DNA of 64,000 bases from Ruficoccus amylovorans (GTDB lineage Bacteria > Verrucomicrobiota > Verrucomicrobiia > Opitutales > Cerasicoccaceae). Made by a program: the position numbers and the translations under genes. Shown here piece after piece: positions 43,186-51,815 of this stretch. The DNA lies in contig NZ_JACHVB010000020.1 of the NCBI RefSeq assembly GCF_014230085.1, forward strand, positions 248,001 to 312,000, in the 5' to 3' direction. The first letter of the stretch is position 1; each line of letters begins with the position of its first letter. A model generated the notes under the pieces. It ran no database searches and had not been told where the DNA came from. It saw nothing but the letters and a program-made list of their open reading frames with translations.

Positions 43186-44640
43186 TCAGTTGTAGCGGCG
43201 GCGCAGGTTGGTCGGCAGGATGCCCAGTTCCTCGCGGTACTTGGCCACGGTGCGGCGGGCGATCTTGATGTCCTTCTCGGCCAGGATGCCGACAATGCCC
43301 TGGTCGCTGAGCGGCTTGGCCGGGTCTTCGTCCTCGATGATATGGGCGATCATTTCTTTGACGCTCTTGTTGGAAACGGCTTCGCCGTCCTGCCCCTGAT
43401 AGCCGGGGGTGAAGAAGTACTTGAACTCAAACACCCCATGAGGCGTGTCGATGAACTTGTTGGCAATGGCGCGGCTCACGGTCGTCTCATGGACACCGAC
43501 CAGTTCGGCCACCTGGTTCATGGTCAGCGGGCGCAACTTTGAGACACCCTCCTCGAAAAAGTCATGCTGGAGCCGCAGGATTTCGCGCGTGATGCGCTCG
43601 ATGGTCTGCTGCCGCTGCTCGATGGAGTTGATGAGGAACTTTCCCGAGCGGATTTTCTCCCGCAGGTACTCGCGGTCCTTGCCGTTGACGATCCCGCGGG
43701 CGATCATCTCCTTGTAGGCGTGCGAGATGCGCAAGCGCGGGATGTAGTCGTTGTTCAGGTGAATGACCCACTCGCCGTCGTCCTTCTCCACCCGCACGTC
43801 GGGCACGATGACACGGTTCGAGTCGTCCCCGAACTTGCGCCCCGGTGCCGGATCGAGCATGGCAATCTCCTCCATCGCCTCCTGCACGTCCTCGATGGGG
43901 ACGGAGGCCTTGCGGGCGATCTCGGGGATGCGGCGGCGCAGCAACAGGTCGTAGTGGTCCTTGATGATGCGCGCGGGCAGCGACTTGACACGCCCCTGGA
44001 GCTTGAGCTGGGTCAGCAGGCAGTCCTGCAAGTCTTTTGCACCGATCCCGGCGGGGTCGAAAGTCTTCAGGATCTCCGCCGCGCTCTGCACGCTGGCGAG
44101 CGGCAGGTTGGCCATGAGCGCGAGGTCCGACAGACTGGCCGTGAGAAAGCCCCGGTCATCGAGACTGCCCACGAGGTAGTCCATGGCCGAGCGCTCCAAC
44201 TCGTCCAGCTCGGAGAGGTCGGCCTGCCCCAGCAGGTGCTCCTGCAAGGAGGTCTCCGAGGTGAGCGAATCAAAAAAGTGCTGGCGCTTCTCGTCGTCGT
44301 CGCGGGTGTAGGAACTGGCGGCATTCTCCTGGGCGAAGTATTCGCGAAACTCCTCGTTGAGATTGCTCAGGACCGAGTAGTCGTCCTCTCCCATCTCCAA
44401 CTCGCGGGGCCGGTCCTCGTCCTCGGAGCCGGAACTGTCGTTGTCGGCGGACTGCTGTTCGAGGCTGATGCCCTCCATGGGCAGCTCTTCCAGGGTGGGA
44501 TTGGCCTGTAGCTCTTCGAGAATGGTATTGCGCAGCTCCAGCGCGGGAGCCTGGAGAATCTTAAGCGACTGGCGCAGCTGGGGCGCGAGCACCAGCGACT
44601 GCGTCTGCTTCTGAACCTGCTGAAACCCTTGGTTGGCCAT
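43186..44640 (-). CDS. rpoN: RNA polymerase sigma-54 factor
   Basis: This is sigma-54, 484 residues, which directs RNA polymerase to -24/-12 promoters and needs an enhancer-binding ATPase. The N-terminal glutamine-rich region I (QSLVLAPQLRQSLKILQAPALELRNTI) is followed by an acidic region II. The core-binding domain follows (DRGFLTASLSDLALMANLP, FDPAGIGAKDLQDCLLTQLKL). The C-terminal DNA-binding domain ends in the RpoN box ARRTVAKYREELGI. The gene is flanked by a Ser/Thr kinase upstream (59-base gap) and a small unknown gene downstream, all minus strand. No enhancer-binding protein is encoded in the window. Confidence 0.96.
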   Translation of the reverse strand: MANQGFQQVQKQTQSLVLAPQLRQSLKILQAPALELRNTILEELQANPTLEELPMEGISLEQQSADNDSSGSEDEDRPRELEMGEDDYSVLSNLNEEFREYFAQENAASSYTRDDDEKRQHFFDSLTSETSLQEHLLGQADLSELDELERSAMDYLVGSLDDRGFLTASLSDLALMANLPLASVQSAAEILKTFDPAGIGAKDLQDCLLTQLKLQGRVKSLPARIIKDHYDLLLRRRIPEIARKASVPIEDVQEAMEEIAMLDPAPGRKFGDDSNRVIVPDVRVEKDDGEWVIHLNNDYIPRLRISHAYKEMIARGIVNGKDREYLREKIRSGKFLINSIEQRQQTIERITREILRLQHDFFEEGVSKLRPLTMNQVAELVGVHETTVSRAIANKFIDTPHGVFEFKYFFTPGYQGQDGEAVSNKSVKEMIAHIIEDEDPAKPLSDQGIVGILAEKDIKIARRTVAKYREELGILPTNLRRRYN

Positions 44641-44699
44641 CGATGGTAGTCGTAATCATTGGCGTGGGGTCTCGCCAGGTGAAGGTTTATTCGTGCGCC

Positions 44700-45644
44700 T
44701 CAGGCCCTTCCTGTGAACCAGCGTGTGCTGGCCGAGCCCCCCTTGTCGCTGTAGAGGTCTTTGAGATAGACAGCCAGCTTTTCATTGGTGGGACCATAGC
44801 CATCGCTGTAGAGGTAAACCTCCAGCGCGGTCAGTAGTTCGGAAGCGGTCTGATAGCGCTCCTCGCGAGGGCGGGCGAGGCAGCGATGCAAGATGTCGTT
44901 GAGTTTCTCGTCAATACCCTCACGCATGCGGGTGAAGTCGGGCAAGTCCAGGTACTGGATCTTGTGCCGGGTCTGCTCCGGCAGTTCACCTTCGAAAATG
45001 TTGTAGCCCAGAAGCAGCTCGGCCAGGACGATGCCGCAGGGGAAGATGTCCGCCCGCTCATCGGTGATTTCCTTCCGCGCCTGCTCGGGCGAGAGATACT
45101 CGTCCTTGCCCGCGATGACCTCGCCTTCCTCGTTGTACATGAGGTCGAGCGCCTTGGCGATGCCGAAGTCGGTCAGCTTCACGTCGCCCTCGTAGGCGAG
45201 CATGATGTTCTTCGGGCCGACGTCACGGTGGACAATGCCCAACGGCCGCCCGTACATGTCGCGCTTGTTGTGGGCGTAGGCCAGCCCGCGCGCAATACGC
45301 GAAACGATGAACACCGCCAGCTCGACCGGGATGAGCTGATTGGTCTCCATGTGGCGGTTGATGAACTCCTCGGTATTGATGCCGTTGACGTACTCCATGA
45401 CCATGAAGTACTGGCCGTCCACGGTGCCGAGGTGGTAGGTCTGGACGATATTGGTGTGGATAAGGTCAGCCACGAGGCGGGCTTCGCCGATGAAGTTTGC
45501 CCGGAACTCGTCGATGGCGGAAAACTCCTCCCGAATGACCTTGATCGCAACGACCTTGCGGAAGTCGTCGATCCCGATCTGGCGTGCCTCATAGACCATG
45601 CCCATGCCGCCCTCCGCGATTTTGCGGATGAGTTCATACTCCAT
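44700..45644 (-). CDS. Serine/threonine protein kinase
   Basis: This is a Hanks-type kinase without membrane anchor, 314 residues from ATG 45644. The glycine loop is [12 protein letters not shown], the ATP-anchoring lysine Lys35 in VVAIKVIRE, the catalytic loop [11 protein letters not shown] and the metal motif DFGIA. The substrate-site motif SPEQAR and a helix starting [17 protein letters not shown] complete the fold. There are no PASTA or sensor domains; the last 45 residues are an unremarkable tail. A GTG at 45674 is an alternative start. It lies 59 bases upstream of rpoN in one operon, so a link between phosphorylation and sigma-54 output is possible. It is divergent from the IscA-type gene. 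Confidence 0.92.
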   Translation of the reverse strand: MEYELIRKIAEGGMGMVYEARQIGIDDFRKVVAIKVIREEFSAIDEFRANFIGEARLVADLIHTNIVQTYHLGTVDGQYFMVMEYVNGINTEEFINRHMETNQLIPVELAVFIVSRIARGLAYAHNKRDMYGRPLGIVHRDVGPKNIMLAYEGDVKLTDFGIAKALDLMYNEEGEVIAGKDEYLSPEQARKEITDERADIFPCGIVLAELLLGYNIFEGELPEQTRHKIQYLDLPDFTRMREGIDEKLNDILHRCLARPREERYQTASELLTALEVYLYSDGYGPTNEKLAVYLKDLYSDKGGSASTRWFTGRA

Positions 45645-45790
45645 GTTGTCTATGAGTCGTTTATACGCTACCACAATCCCGGCAGTTTAGGGTACATTTT
45701 CGCCTGCGCAAGCGGTTTTTTACCGGGTGAGCACGAAACCTGCTTCCCGCTGGTTGACAGACGCCGGGATTAATATATACGCTTATTGTC

Positions 45791-46108
45791 ATGATTAAAC
45801 TCACCGATAGCGCGGTCGAGCGCATTCGCTCTCTCAAGTCCAAGCTCAACGACGACACGAAGCTTCTGCGCCTCTTCGTCGAGCCGGGCGGCTGCTCCGG
45901 CTTCGAGTACGGGATGTCCTTCGACGCCGAGAAAGACGGCGACACGAAGATGGAAAGCAACGGCGTGACCCTGCTCGTGGATGCCGCCAGCCTCCAATAC
46001 CTCGATGGCTGCGTGGTCAACTTCGACGACGGCCTCACCGGCAAGGGATTTGACATCTTTAATCCCAACGCCACCCACACCTGCGGCTGCGGCAAAAGCT
46101 TCAGCTAA
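45791..46108 (+). CDS. Iron-sulfur cluster carrier of the HesB/IscA/ErpA family
   Basis: This is an A-type Fe-S carrier, 105 residues, that delivers clusters to apoproteins. The three conserved cysteines are present: Cys35 in EPGGCSGFEYG, and Cys98 and Cys100 in the TCGCGKSF C-terminus. FDIFNPNATHTCGCG is the standard ending. No isc or suf genes are in the window. Short palindromes begin at its stop codon. It could be named erpA or iscA, but the sequence alone does not decide. Confidence 0.92.
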   Translation: MIKLTDSAVERIRSLKSKLNDDTKLLRLFVEPGGCSGFEYGMSFDAEKDGDTKMESNGVTLLVDAASLQYLDGCVVNFDDGLTGKGFDIFNPNATHTCGCGKSFS

Positions 46109-46155
46109 CGGGTAGCACCCGCTGGCATAGAGGGGCTCCGCCCCGGGCGGGCAAG
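46106..46155. repeat. Short palindromes between the IscA-type gene and gloA
   Basis: CGGGT-AGC-ACCCG and GGGGC-TCC-GCCCC both have three-base loops. They fill the gap between two convergent genes and belong to the same palindrome group as the clusters in purL and at 46718. Confidence 0.6.
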
Positions 46156-46159
46156 GACC

Positions 46160-46546
46160 TCAATGCGGCAGTATCTCAACTTCGTAGCCGTCGGGGTCGG
46201 TGATGAAGGCCATCTGCTTGCCGTCGGCGGATGTAAATTTCTGCTTCCAGTCGCCGGGCCAGACTTCGATGCCCGCGTCTTCGAGCATCTGGCAATAGGA
46301 CACGATGTCGTCCACGCGAATGCAGGTGTGGACGAGGTCCTCGGGGAACTCCACCTTGTAGTCGGGCGAATAAGTCAGTTCCAGCAGGTGGTCGCTGGCC
46401 GGGATTTTCAGGTGCGCGAGTTGGTTACCGGAGGGTGACTTGTCGGTGCGCTTGAGCACTTCGAAGCCGCAGGTCTTGCAGTACCAGTCGATGGATTTTT
46501 GCAGATCGCTGACGCGGATACGGGTATGGTCAAAAGTGACAGGCAT
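46160..46546 (-). CDS. gloA: Glyoxalase I-type VOC family protein
   Basis: This is a vicinal-oxygen-chelate protein of 128 residues, close to lactoylglutathione lyase, which converts the hemithioacetal of methylglyoxal and a thiol. It has the metal-binding His7 in FDHTRIRVSDLQKSIDWY, the glutamate in LLELTY, a second histidine in LVHTCIRVDDI, and a C-terminal glutamate in DPDGYEVEILPH. This matches the four-ligand pattern of glyoxalase I. It is the last gene of a minus-strand group with ubiE. The thiol cofactor used by this organism is unknown. Confidence 0.85.
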   Translation of the reverse strand: MPVTFDHTRIRVSDLQKSIDWYCKTCGFEVLKRTDKSPSGNQLAHLKIPASDHLLELTYSPDYKVEFPEDLVHTCIRVDDIVSYCQMLEDAGIEVWPGDWKQKFTSADGKQMAFITDPDGYEVEILPH

Positions 46547-46705
46547 GGGAAAGGAAGTTTATGAGTTTAAGAGTTTGAGAGTTTGGATGCGGGCGAACTT
46601 AGTCGAGTCCGGGCGTCACGTCTAGCCTGAAGCCGCCCGCCAGATGTTCGCCCGAAGTTAACCGCACTCACCTCCCCCGACAAGGCACAGTTCCCAGGGT
46701 AGAAG

Positions 46706-46776
46706 CCTTTCTGGCTCCGTAGGGGCGAAGCCCCTCAGTGATGCGGAAGCATCACGGGTCCAGGGCTATGCCCTGG
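46706..46776. repeat. Short palindromes touching the ubiE 3' end
   Basis: AGGGGC-GAA-GCCCCT, GTGATGC-GGA-GCATCAC and CCAGGGC-TAT-GCCCTGG all have three-base loops. The last one overlaps the final codons and stop of ubiE. The GTAGGGGC...GCCCCTCAGTG part is almost the same as the middle of the cluster inside purL. Confidence 0.75.
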
Positions 46777-47461
46777 CTTGGTGGATGGCGACGATGCCGC
46801 CGGTCATGGGGACGGCCTTGACCTCGGCAAAACCGGCGTCGAGCAACTGCTGCGAGAAGACAGAGCGGGCCGGGAATTTTTCAATCGAGTCGCCCAGGTA
46901 CTCGTAGGCGTCGCGATTGCCGGTGGCGACGCGGGCCATGAGCGGGAGAATGCCCTTGAGATAGGCGTAGTAAAAGGGCTTCATCCACCACGAGGGTTGA
47001 GAGAACTCCAGGATGAAAGCCGCACCGCCGGGCCGCAGGACACGGAGCATTTCGCCCATGCCGCGCGCGCGATCCTCGAAGTTGCGCAGCCCGAAGGAAA
47101 TCGTCACCGCGTCCACCGAGGCGTCGCCAAGGGGAAGATTCATGCAGTCACCGAAAGCAAAGCGCAGGTTCTCCGTGCCGGGGCGCTGGGATTTTTTGGC
47201 CTCGGCCTGATCGAGCATCGGTTGGCAGAAGTCCAGCCCGGTGATGGCCGTAAACGGAGGAAGCGTCTGGCGCAGGGTAAAGGCGACATCGCCGCTGCCG
47301 GTGGCCAGATCGACCACATCGCGGGGCTCCAGAGCCTTGACCATCTGCGCAAGGCGACGCCGCCAGCGAAAGTCCTGCCCGAAGCTGAGCAGGTGGTTGG
47401 CGGTGTCATAGCGTCCGGCGATACCGGCAAACATCCGGCTGATAGCGGCTCCTTCTGGCAT
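46766..47461 (-). CDS. ubiE: UbiE/MenG-family quinone methyltransferase
   Basis: This is a SAM-dependent C-methyltransferase, 231 residues, acting on demethylmenaquinone (and 2-methoxy-benzoquinols in ubiquinone makers). The SAM motif is [15 protein letters not shown]. The family segments [41 protein letters not shown] and [22 protein letters not shown] are all present. A menaquinone role is likely if the organism is a verrucomicrobium, but no other men or ubi genes are near. The next gene upstream on the same strand encodes an unknown exported protein. Confidence 0.93.
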   Translation of the reverse strand: MPEGAAISRMFAGIAGRYDTANHLLSFGQDFRWRRRLAQMVKALEPRDVVDLATGSGDVAFTLRQTLPPFTAITGLDFCQPMLDQAEAKKSQRPGTENLRFAFGDCMNLPLGDASVDAVTISFGLRNFEDRARGMGEMLRVLRPGGAAFILEFSQPSWWMKPFYYAYLKGILPLMARVATGNRDAYEYLGDSIEKFPARSVFSQQLLDAGFAEVKAVPMTGGIVAIHQARA

Positions 47462-47515
47462 GTCTTTTTTAGAAAAATAATCGGTGACGCGGCAGTCCGC
47501 GAGAATGGATAAAAA

Positions 47516-48022
47516 TCAGGCGCCCCCTTCTTCGTTTGTTTGGGCGTTCTCGGCCATCATTTTTTTCAGGCCTTCGGGCAAATTGTCCGGACGGCGGGTC
47601 AAGTACGGGAGCACCGGGACCTTATACGTATAGGCACCCTCGTAGCGAGCCTTGCCGTAGTCGATGAGGATATATAAATAAGGCAGAAACGATTCCTCGA
47701 TCTCGAAGCTGGTGTAAAAAACGTCCTCCGGCCACTCCTGGCTCCACATGCGGGCGGTCAGCTCGGCATCCTCGCTGCGGGGTTTCTGAATGACGATGCG
47801 GAAGCCGTCGAAAGTCTTCTGGCGGCTCCTGACCTTCGCATCGACGCCGACGAGGTAGATTTGCTGGCCCTGTCGCTCCTTGTGTGGGTCGATCCCGAGC
47901 CGCACGCCGACCTCGACCGCCTGCTCCGGGCTGAGCGGAACGACTTCCCGCTCCGGCTCCTGGGCGTGGGTAAGGTTCACCCCGAGCAGACCGGCGAAAA
48001 CGAGGGCAAGCACGCGCATCAT
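47516..48022 (-). CDS. Exported protein of unknown function
   Basis: This is a 168-residue protein that I do not recognise. The signal peptide is MMRVLALVFAGLLGVNLTHAQ with a type I site after THA. The mature part has VRLGIDPHKERQGQQIYLVGVDAKVRSR, a SFEIEESFLPYLYILIDYGKARYEG stretch and a C-terminal acidic tail. It may be a small periplasmic protein. The start may be at the first or second methionine. It lies between ubiE and the dUTPase gene on the same strand. Confidence 0.7.
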   Translation of the reverse strand: MMRVLALVFAGLLGVNLTHAQEPEREVVPLSPEQAVEVGVRLGIDPHKERQGQQIYLVGVDAKVRSRQKTFDGFRIVIQKPRSEDAELTARMWSQEWPEDVFYTSFEIEESFLPYLYILIDYGKARYEGAYTYKVPVLPYLTRRPDNLPEGLKKMMAENAQTNEEGGA

Positions 48023-48129
48023 CCCGCTAACGCTAACGCCCCGCCGCGCAAGTTCGAGACATTATTGCGCGGGAGATGGACCGCAAAAGAGTCCGTTAAT
48101 CGAGCACGAGACAGGAAAGCGCCCCCGCC

Positions 48130-48513
48130 TCAGATATGGCGGGAGTCGTCTTCGTTCTTGGCGCTGTAGCCGCTGTCCTGGCGGTTGTGGTTGACCTTGT
48201 TTTTCTTGGCGTAGGCGTCGTACACGTCCTGCGCGCTCATGCCCAGCACCTGAGCGAGCGAGACCAGGAAGTGAAACAGGTCCACGACTTCGACACGGGC
48301 GTTCTGCTCGTCGAACTTCTGGTACTTGGCCCACCACTTCCACGGCACCGAGTCAATCAGTTCGGCGGTCTCCTGCTGGAGGGCGCGGGTGTAGTTGAGC
48401 ACCCACTCGGCCTTGCCCTTCTCGTCGAGGGCGCCGGTGTCCACGCCGATGCGCTTGTTCAGTTCGTCTTGCAGGCGAAAGATTTCCTCGAGTTTGTCCA
48501 TCAGCCAAGCCAT
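48130..48513 (-). CDS. Dimeric all-alpha dUTPase/NTP pyrophosphatase-like protein
   Basis: This is a 127-residue helical protein of the dimeric dUTPase / MazG-like all-alpha pyrophosphatase superfamily. The metal-binding motifs are QQETAELIDSVPWKWW and EVVDLFHFLVSLAQVLG (E-x2-E and E-x2-D). The rest (EEIFRLQDELNKRIGVD, VYDAYAKKNKVNHNRQDSGY) matches dUTPase_2-type enzymes, which hydrolyse dUTP to dUMP and pyrophosphate. This type replaces trimeric Dut in some bacteria. The ATG at 48513 gives a natural length. Confidence 0.85.
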   Translation of the reverse strand: MAWLMDKLEEIFRLQDELNKRIGVDTGALDEKGKAEWVLNYTRALQQETAELIDSVPWKWWAKYQKFDEQNARVEVVDLFHFLVSLAQVLGMSAQDVYDAYAKKNKVNHNRQDSGYSAKNEDDSRHI

Positions 48514-48753
48514 AGTGGTTCGTGCCCCGGCGGCAAGCGATTTTACCGGCTTTCCCCGCCCCACTCGCCCGGCAGGCAAAAATTGGCTTGAGCTTGAGCC
48601 GGATTTTTACAGCGTCGCATTACGAGGTAACAAAGCGTCCGGCCCCGCCGACGCCCACCGCAGTGGCAAATGAACTTGCCCTCCCTCGCCGATCGACCCC
48701 GGCGCCGACCGATAATTATCCTCGCCGGGACATTCCTAGAATCCAAGCAAACA

Positions 48754-50142
48754 ATGCCTTCATACGAAACCCCTTCGAAACGGGAAGTCCCCGGTGACGA
48801 AGCCAACTACCAGCCCGGAAGCAACGCCAAAGCAGAACTCCCCGAGGTCCCGGCTGAAGAACGCGACGAGAACGAAGACCGCAAGGCCATCACCTGGAGC
48901 GAACTGGCGGAAGAAAAAGAAAAAGGCGACGAAGTTCTCGCCTCCCTGCTGGAAACCGGCCCCCGCGCCCCCTGCCAGATTACGACCGACGGCTCTGCCC
49001 CGCAGAGCTCCGTGCGTCGCTTCACGCCCGCCACCGACGACTCCGCCAACGTAAGCCTGCGCGCCCGCGCCAAGGCCCCTTCCAATAAGGGCAAAAACGG
49101 TGCCTCCGGCCCTCAGCCCGGCGAGGTTGACCCGACCAGCGCGGTCGAGTCCCTCAGCGGACACGCCGCCAACGGCTATCCGGAGCGTCCCGAGCGCCCG
49201 CGCCGCGAGCGCAGGCCCGACAGGGACGAAACGCAGGAAAGCAGCTTTTCCGAAGACGACGAGCAGGCCGCGCCCGCCAAGGAGCGTTTTTACGCCAAGG
49301 ACGAAGAGAACGAGGACGACGATGTCCCGATGGAATTCTCCCGCCAGCGGGACGACTCCGACAACGCGAACGACAATAACGACGACGAGGATAACGACTC
49401 CGACGGCGAAGCCCGCGCACAATCGGCCTCTGACGAGGATTCCTCCGACGAAGCCGCCCCGCGCAAGCGCCGCCGTCGTCGCCGCTCAGGCCGCCGTTCC
49501 GAGGGCGAAAGCTCCGGCGATGACGAAGCTTCCGGCAACCGCGAACGCGGCCCCCGCCGCGAGCGTGGCGAACGTCCGGAACGCGAAGGACGCGAACGTG
49601 GCGAAGGACGCGAACGTGGCGAAGGCCGTGAGCGCGGTGAACGCCGCTCCCGTGGAGGACGCGGTGAGCGCAGTCCGCGTTCCGAAGATGGCCAGCGCTC
49701 CGAAGGCGGTTCGCGCCGTCGCGGAGAAGGCCGCGACCGCTCCGGTAACGACCGTCCCGCCCGCGCGGAAAAGCCCGCCGCACGAGAACTTCCCGCCAGC
49801 AAGCCGACCGGCCTGTTCGGGCGCGTCAAGTCCGTGCTCGGTTCCATTTTCGGTGGCTCCACCGAGCCCACCCCGGCCAAGGCCGAAAAGGAAACATCTT
49901 CTGACGACAGCGATTCCCGCCGCCGCGGCCCCCGTCAGGGGGGTAACCGCCAAGGTGGCAACCGCCGCCGCCAGGGTGGCAGCGGGAATGGTGGCCGTTC
50001 GCGTGACGGTGGTAACCGCCAGCCGCGCTCCGAAGGGGGCAGCGGCGAAGGCAGTGACCAGCCGCGCCGTCGCCGTCGTCGTCGCTCTTCCGGGGGCGGA
50101 CGCCGCCGCGAAGGCAGTGGCGAAAACCGCTCCAACGATTAA
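48754..50142 (+). CDS. Disordered Arg/Glu/Gly-rich protein upstream of murA
   Basis: This is a 462-residue low-complexity protein that I do not recognise. The N-terminal third is acidic with one ordered-looking stretch (ITWSELAEEKEKGDEVLASLLETG). The middle is Asp/Glu-rich (SDNANDNNDDEDNDSDG). A block of arginine/glutamate/glycine hexapeptides and finally RGG/GGNR-type repeats (PRQGGNRQGGNRRRQGG) follow. A short hydrophobic helix (PTGLFGRVKSVLGSIFGG) sits at about 350-370. The RGG part suggests RNA binding or phase separation. The ATG at 48754 is used; a longer frame exists. It ends 14 bases before murA, so they may share a transcript. Confidence 0.75.
   Translation: MPSYETPSKREVPGDEANYQPGSNAKAELPEVPAEERDENEDRKAITWSELAEEKEKGDEVLASLLETGPRAPCQITTDGSAPQSSVRRFTPATDDSANVSLRARAKAPSNKGKNGASGPQPGEVDPTSAVESLSGHAANGYPERPERPRRERRPDRDETQESSFSEDDEQAAPAKERFYAKDEENEDDDVPMEFSRQRDDSDNANDNNDDEDNDSDGEARAQSASDEDSSDEAAPRKRRRRRRSGRRSEGESSGDDEASGNRERGPRRERGERPEREGRERGEGRERGEGRERGERRSRGGRGERSPRSEDGQRSEGGSRRRGEGRDRSGNDRPARAEKPAARELPASKPTGLFGRVKSVLGSIFGGSTEPTPAKAEKETSSDDSDSRRRGPRQGGNRQGGNRRRQGGSGNGGRSRDGGNRQPRSEGGSGEGSDQPRRRRRRRSSGGGRRREGSGENRSND
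49585..49638 (+). repeat. 18-base tandem repeat in coding DNA
   Basis: GAAGGACGCGAACGTGGC is repeated exactly twice (49585-49602, 49603-49620), with a third degenerate copy (49621-49638). It encodes EGRERG units of the disordered protein. Confidence 0.9.
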
Positions 50143-50156
50143 TCGGAAGTGCCCGC

Positions 50157-51458
50157 ATGGACGTCGTCCGCATCAGGGGTGGCCGGCGACTGGCCGGTAC
50201 GGTTGAAATCGGCGGGGCGAAAAACGCCTGCCTGCCGATATTTTCCGCCTGCCTGCTTACCGCCGAGCCCGTCACCATCCGCAACGTCCCCGACCTGAGC
50301 GACGTCCGCTTCATGGCGGACATCCTCGAACGGCTCGGGGCCACCGTTGAGCGGCTCGATCCGCACACCTGGCGCATCACCGCCGCACAGGTGGCCACCC
50401 GCGCCCCCTACGACCTGGTCCGCAAGATGCGGGCTTCGGTCTGCCTGATGGGGCCGATGGTCGCCCGCATGAAGCGCGCGGAGGTCTCTCTCCCGGGCGG
50501 TTGCGTGATCGGCCCGCGCCCCATCGACCTGCACCTCAAGGGGCTGTCCAAGCTCAACTGTGGGGTCGAAATCGAGGCCGGGTACGTCAAGCTCGATGGC
50601 TCGCGCATGCGCGGGGGGGAAGTCTTTCTCGGTGGCCGCCACGGCAGCACCGTCACCGGCACGGCCAACATCCTGATGGCCGCCGTGCTCACCCCCGGTC
50701 GCACGCGCATCGACAGCGCCGCCTGCGAGCCGGAAGTCGTTGACCTTTGCCGCCTACTCATTTCTATGGGCGCGAAAATCGAGGGTGTCGGCAGCCACGC
50801 CATCCACATCGAAGGCGTCGAGGCCCTGCACGGGGCGGACTACAGCGTCCTGCACGACCGGATCGAGGCGGGCACCTACCTGCTGGCCGGGGCCATCACC
50901 CACAGCGACATCACGGTAAAAGGTGCCCAGGCCGAACACATGGCGGCATTTCTGGACAAGCTTTCCGAGGCCGGACTGGTCTTTGAGATCGTGGACGCAG
51001 CCACCATCCGCGTCCGGGGCGACCAGTCGGACCTGCGGCCGGTGGACGTCATCACCCTGCCCCACCCCGGCTTTCCGACCGACCTGCAAGCCCAGACCTG
51101 CGCCCTGCTGGCGCTCATCCCGGGCCTGAGCATCGTCACCGAGCGCGTCTATCCGAACCGCTTCATGCACGTCCCCGAGCTGGGCCGCATGGGCGCGGAT
51201 ATTTCCATCGAAGGCCCCAGCGCGGTCATCAAGGGAGGGCGTCCGCTCTCCGGCGCGCCCGTCATGGCCAGCGACCTGCGCGCCAGCGCGGCGCTGATCC
51301 TGGCCGGTCTCGCCGCCAGCGGCGAAACCTGGGTCCAGCGCATTTACCACCTCGACCGCGGTTACGAGAAGTTCGACGAAAAGCTCGCTTCCCTCGGCGC
51401 GGACGTGGCCCGGCTCAGCGACACCGAGATGCCCAAGGATCTCTCCGTCGAGGCCTGA
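50157..51458 (+). CDS. murA: UDP-N-acetylglucosamine 1-carboxyvinyltransferase
   Basis: MurA, 433 residues, transfers enolpyruvate from PEP to UDP-GlcNAc, the first committed step of peptidoglycan synthesis. Lys22-Asn23 (KNACLPI) form the N-terminal active-site pair. The nucleophile Cys116 is in [16 protein letters not shown], so it is the fosfomycin-sensitive type by sequence. [11 protein letters not shown] and [15 protein letters not shown] are further family marks. The spacing from the upstream gene (14 bases) suggests cotranscription. Element B follows the stop at about 115 bases. Confidence 0.96.
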   Translation: MDVVRIRGGRRLAGTVEIGGAKNACLPIFSACLLTAEPVTIRNVPDLSDVRFMADILERLGATVERLDPHTWRITAAQVATRAPYDLVRKMRASVCLMGPMVARMKRAEVSLPGGCVIGPRPIDLHLKGLSKLNCGVEIEAGYVKLDGSRMRGGEVFLGGRHGSTVTGTANILMAAVLTPGRTRIDSAACEPEVVDLCRLLISMGAKIEGVGSHAIHIEGVEALHGADYSVLHDRIEAGTYLLAGAITHSDITVKGAQAEHMAAFLDKLSEAGLVFEIVDAATIRVRGDQSDLRPVDVITLPHPGFPTDLQAQTCALLALIPGLSIVTERVYPNRFMHVPELGRMGADISIEGPSAVIKGGRPLSGAPVMASDLRASAALILAGLAASGETWVQRIYHLDRGYEKFDEKLASLGADVARLSDTEMPKDLSVEA

Positions 51459-51575
51459 GCACGTATGCCCCCATCTCCTTCCCGCCTGTTATTTCTTCAA
51501 CAAACCCGTCAGGTTAGATAGGCCCCGTCTCAAGATTGAATACCATTTCTCCCCCGTTTGATTCTCAAAAAAAGA

Positions 51576-51700
51576 TTTAACAGGAAGGCCGGAAAGTAAG
51601 GAAAGAAACGCCTTCGATCTTCCTTTTCGTTCTTTCCGCCCTTGCTCTTAAATCCCTTGATTGTGTCAGGCGGTTAGAAGACAGGTCTCATTTCAGTTTA
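51576..51700 (+). repeat. Inverted-repeat element B, copy 2
   Basis: This is collinear with 32731-32865: TTTAACAGGAAGGCCGGAAAG (51576-51596), complementary arm TCTTTCCGCCCTTGCTCTTAAA near 51631-51652, then the AATCCCTTG tail and a GGCGGTTAGAAGACAGGTC part. The arms are less perfect than in copy 1. It fills most of the 357-base gap between murA and the transglutaminase gene; no gene was found. Confidence 0.8.
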
Positions 51701-51815
51701 GAAACGACATAAGTGGACAATCCCGCGTCACGCTCTGGACGCAGGGGCGAAAACGGCCTAGGTTCATGGGCGTTGATATAATTTCCTCAACATCGGCATC
51801 TGTCGTCCCTCTCTC

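Noticed and set aside
49585-49638. CRISPR-like direct repeats
   Set aside because: They are contiguous 18-base coding repeats without spacers.
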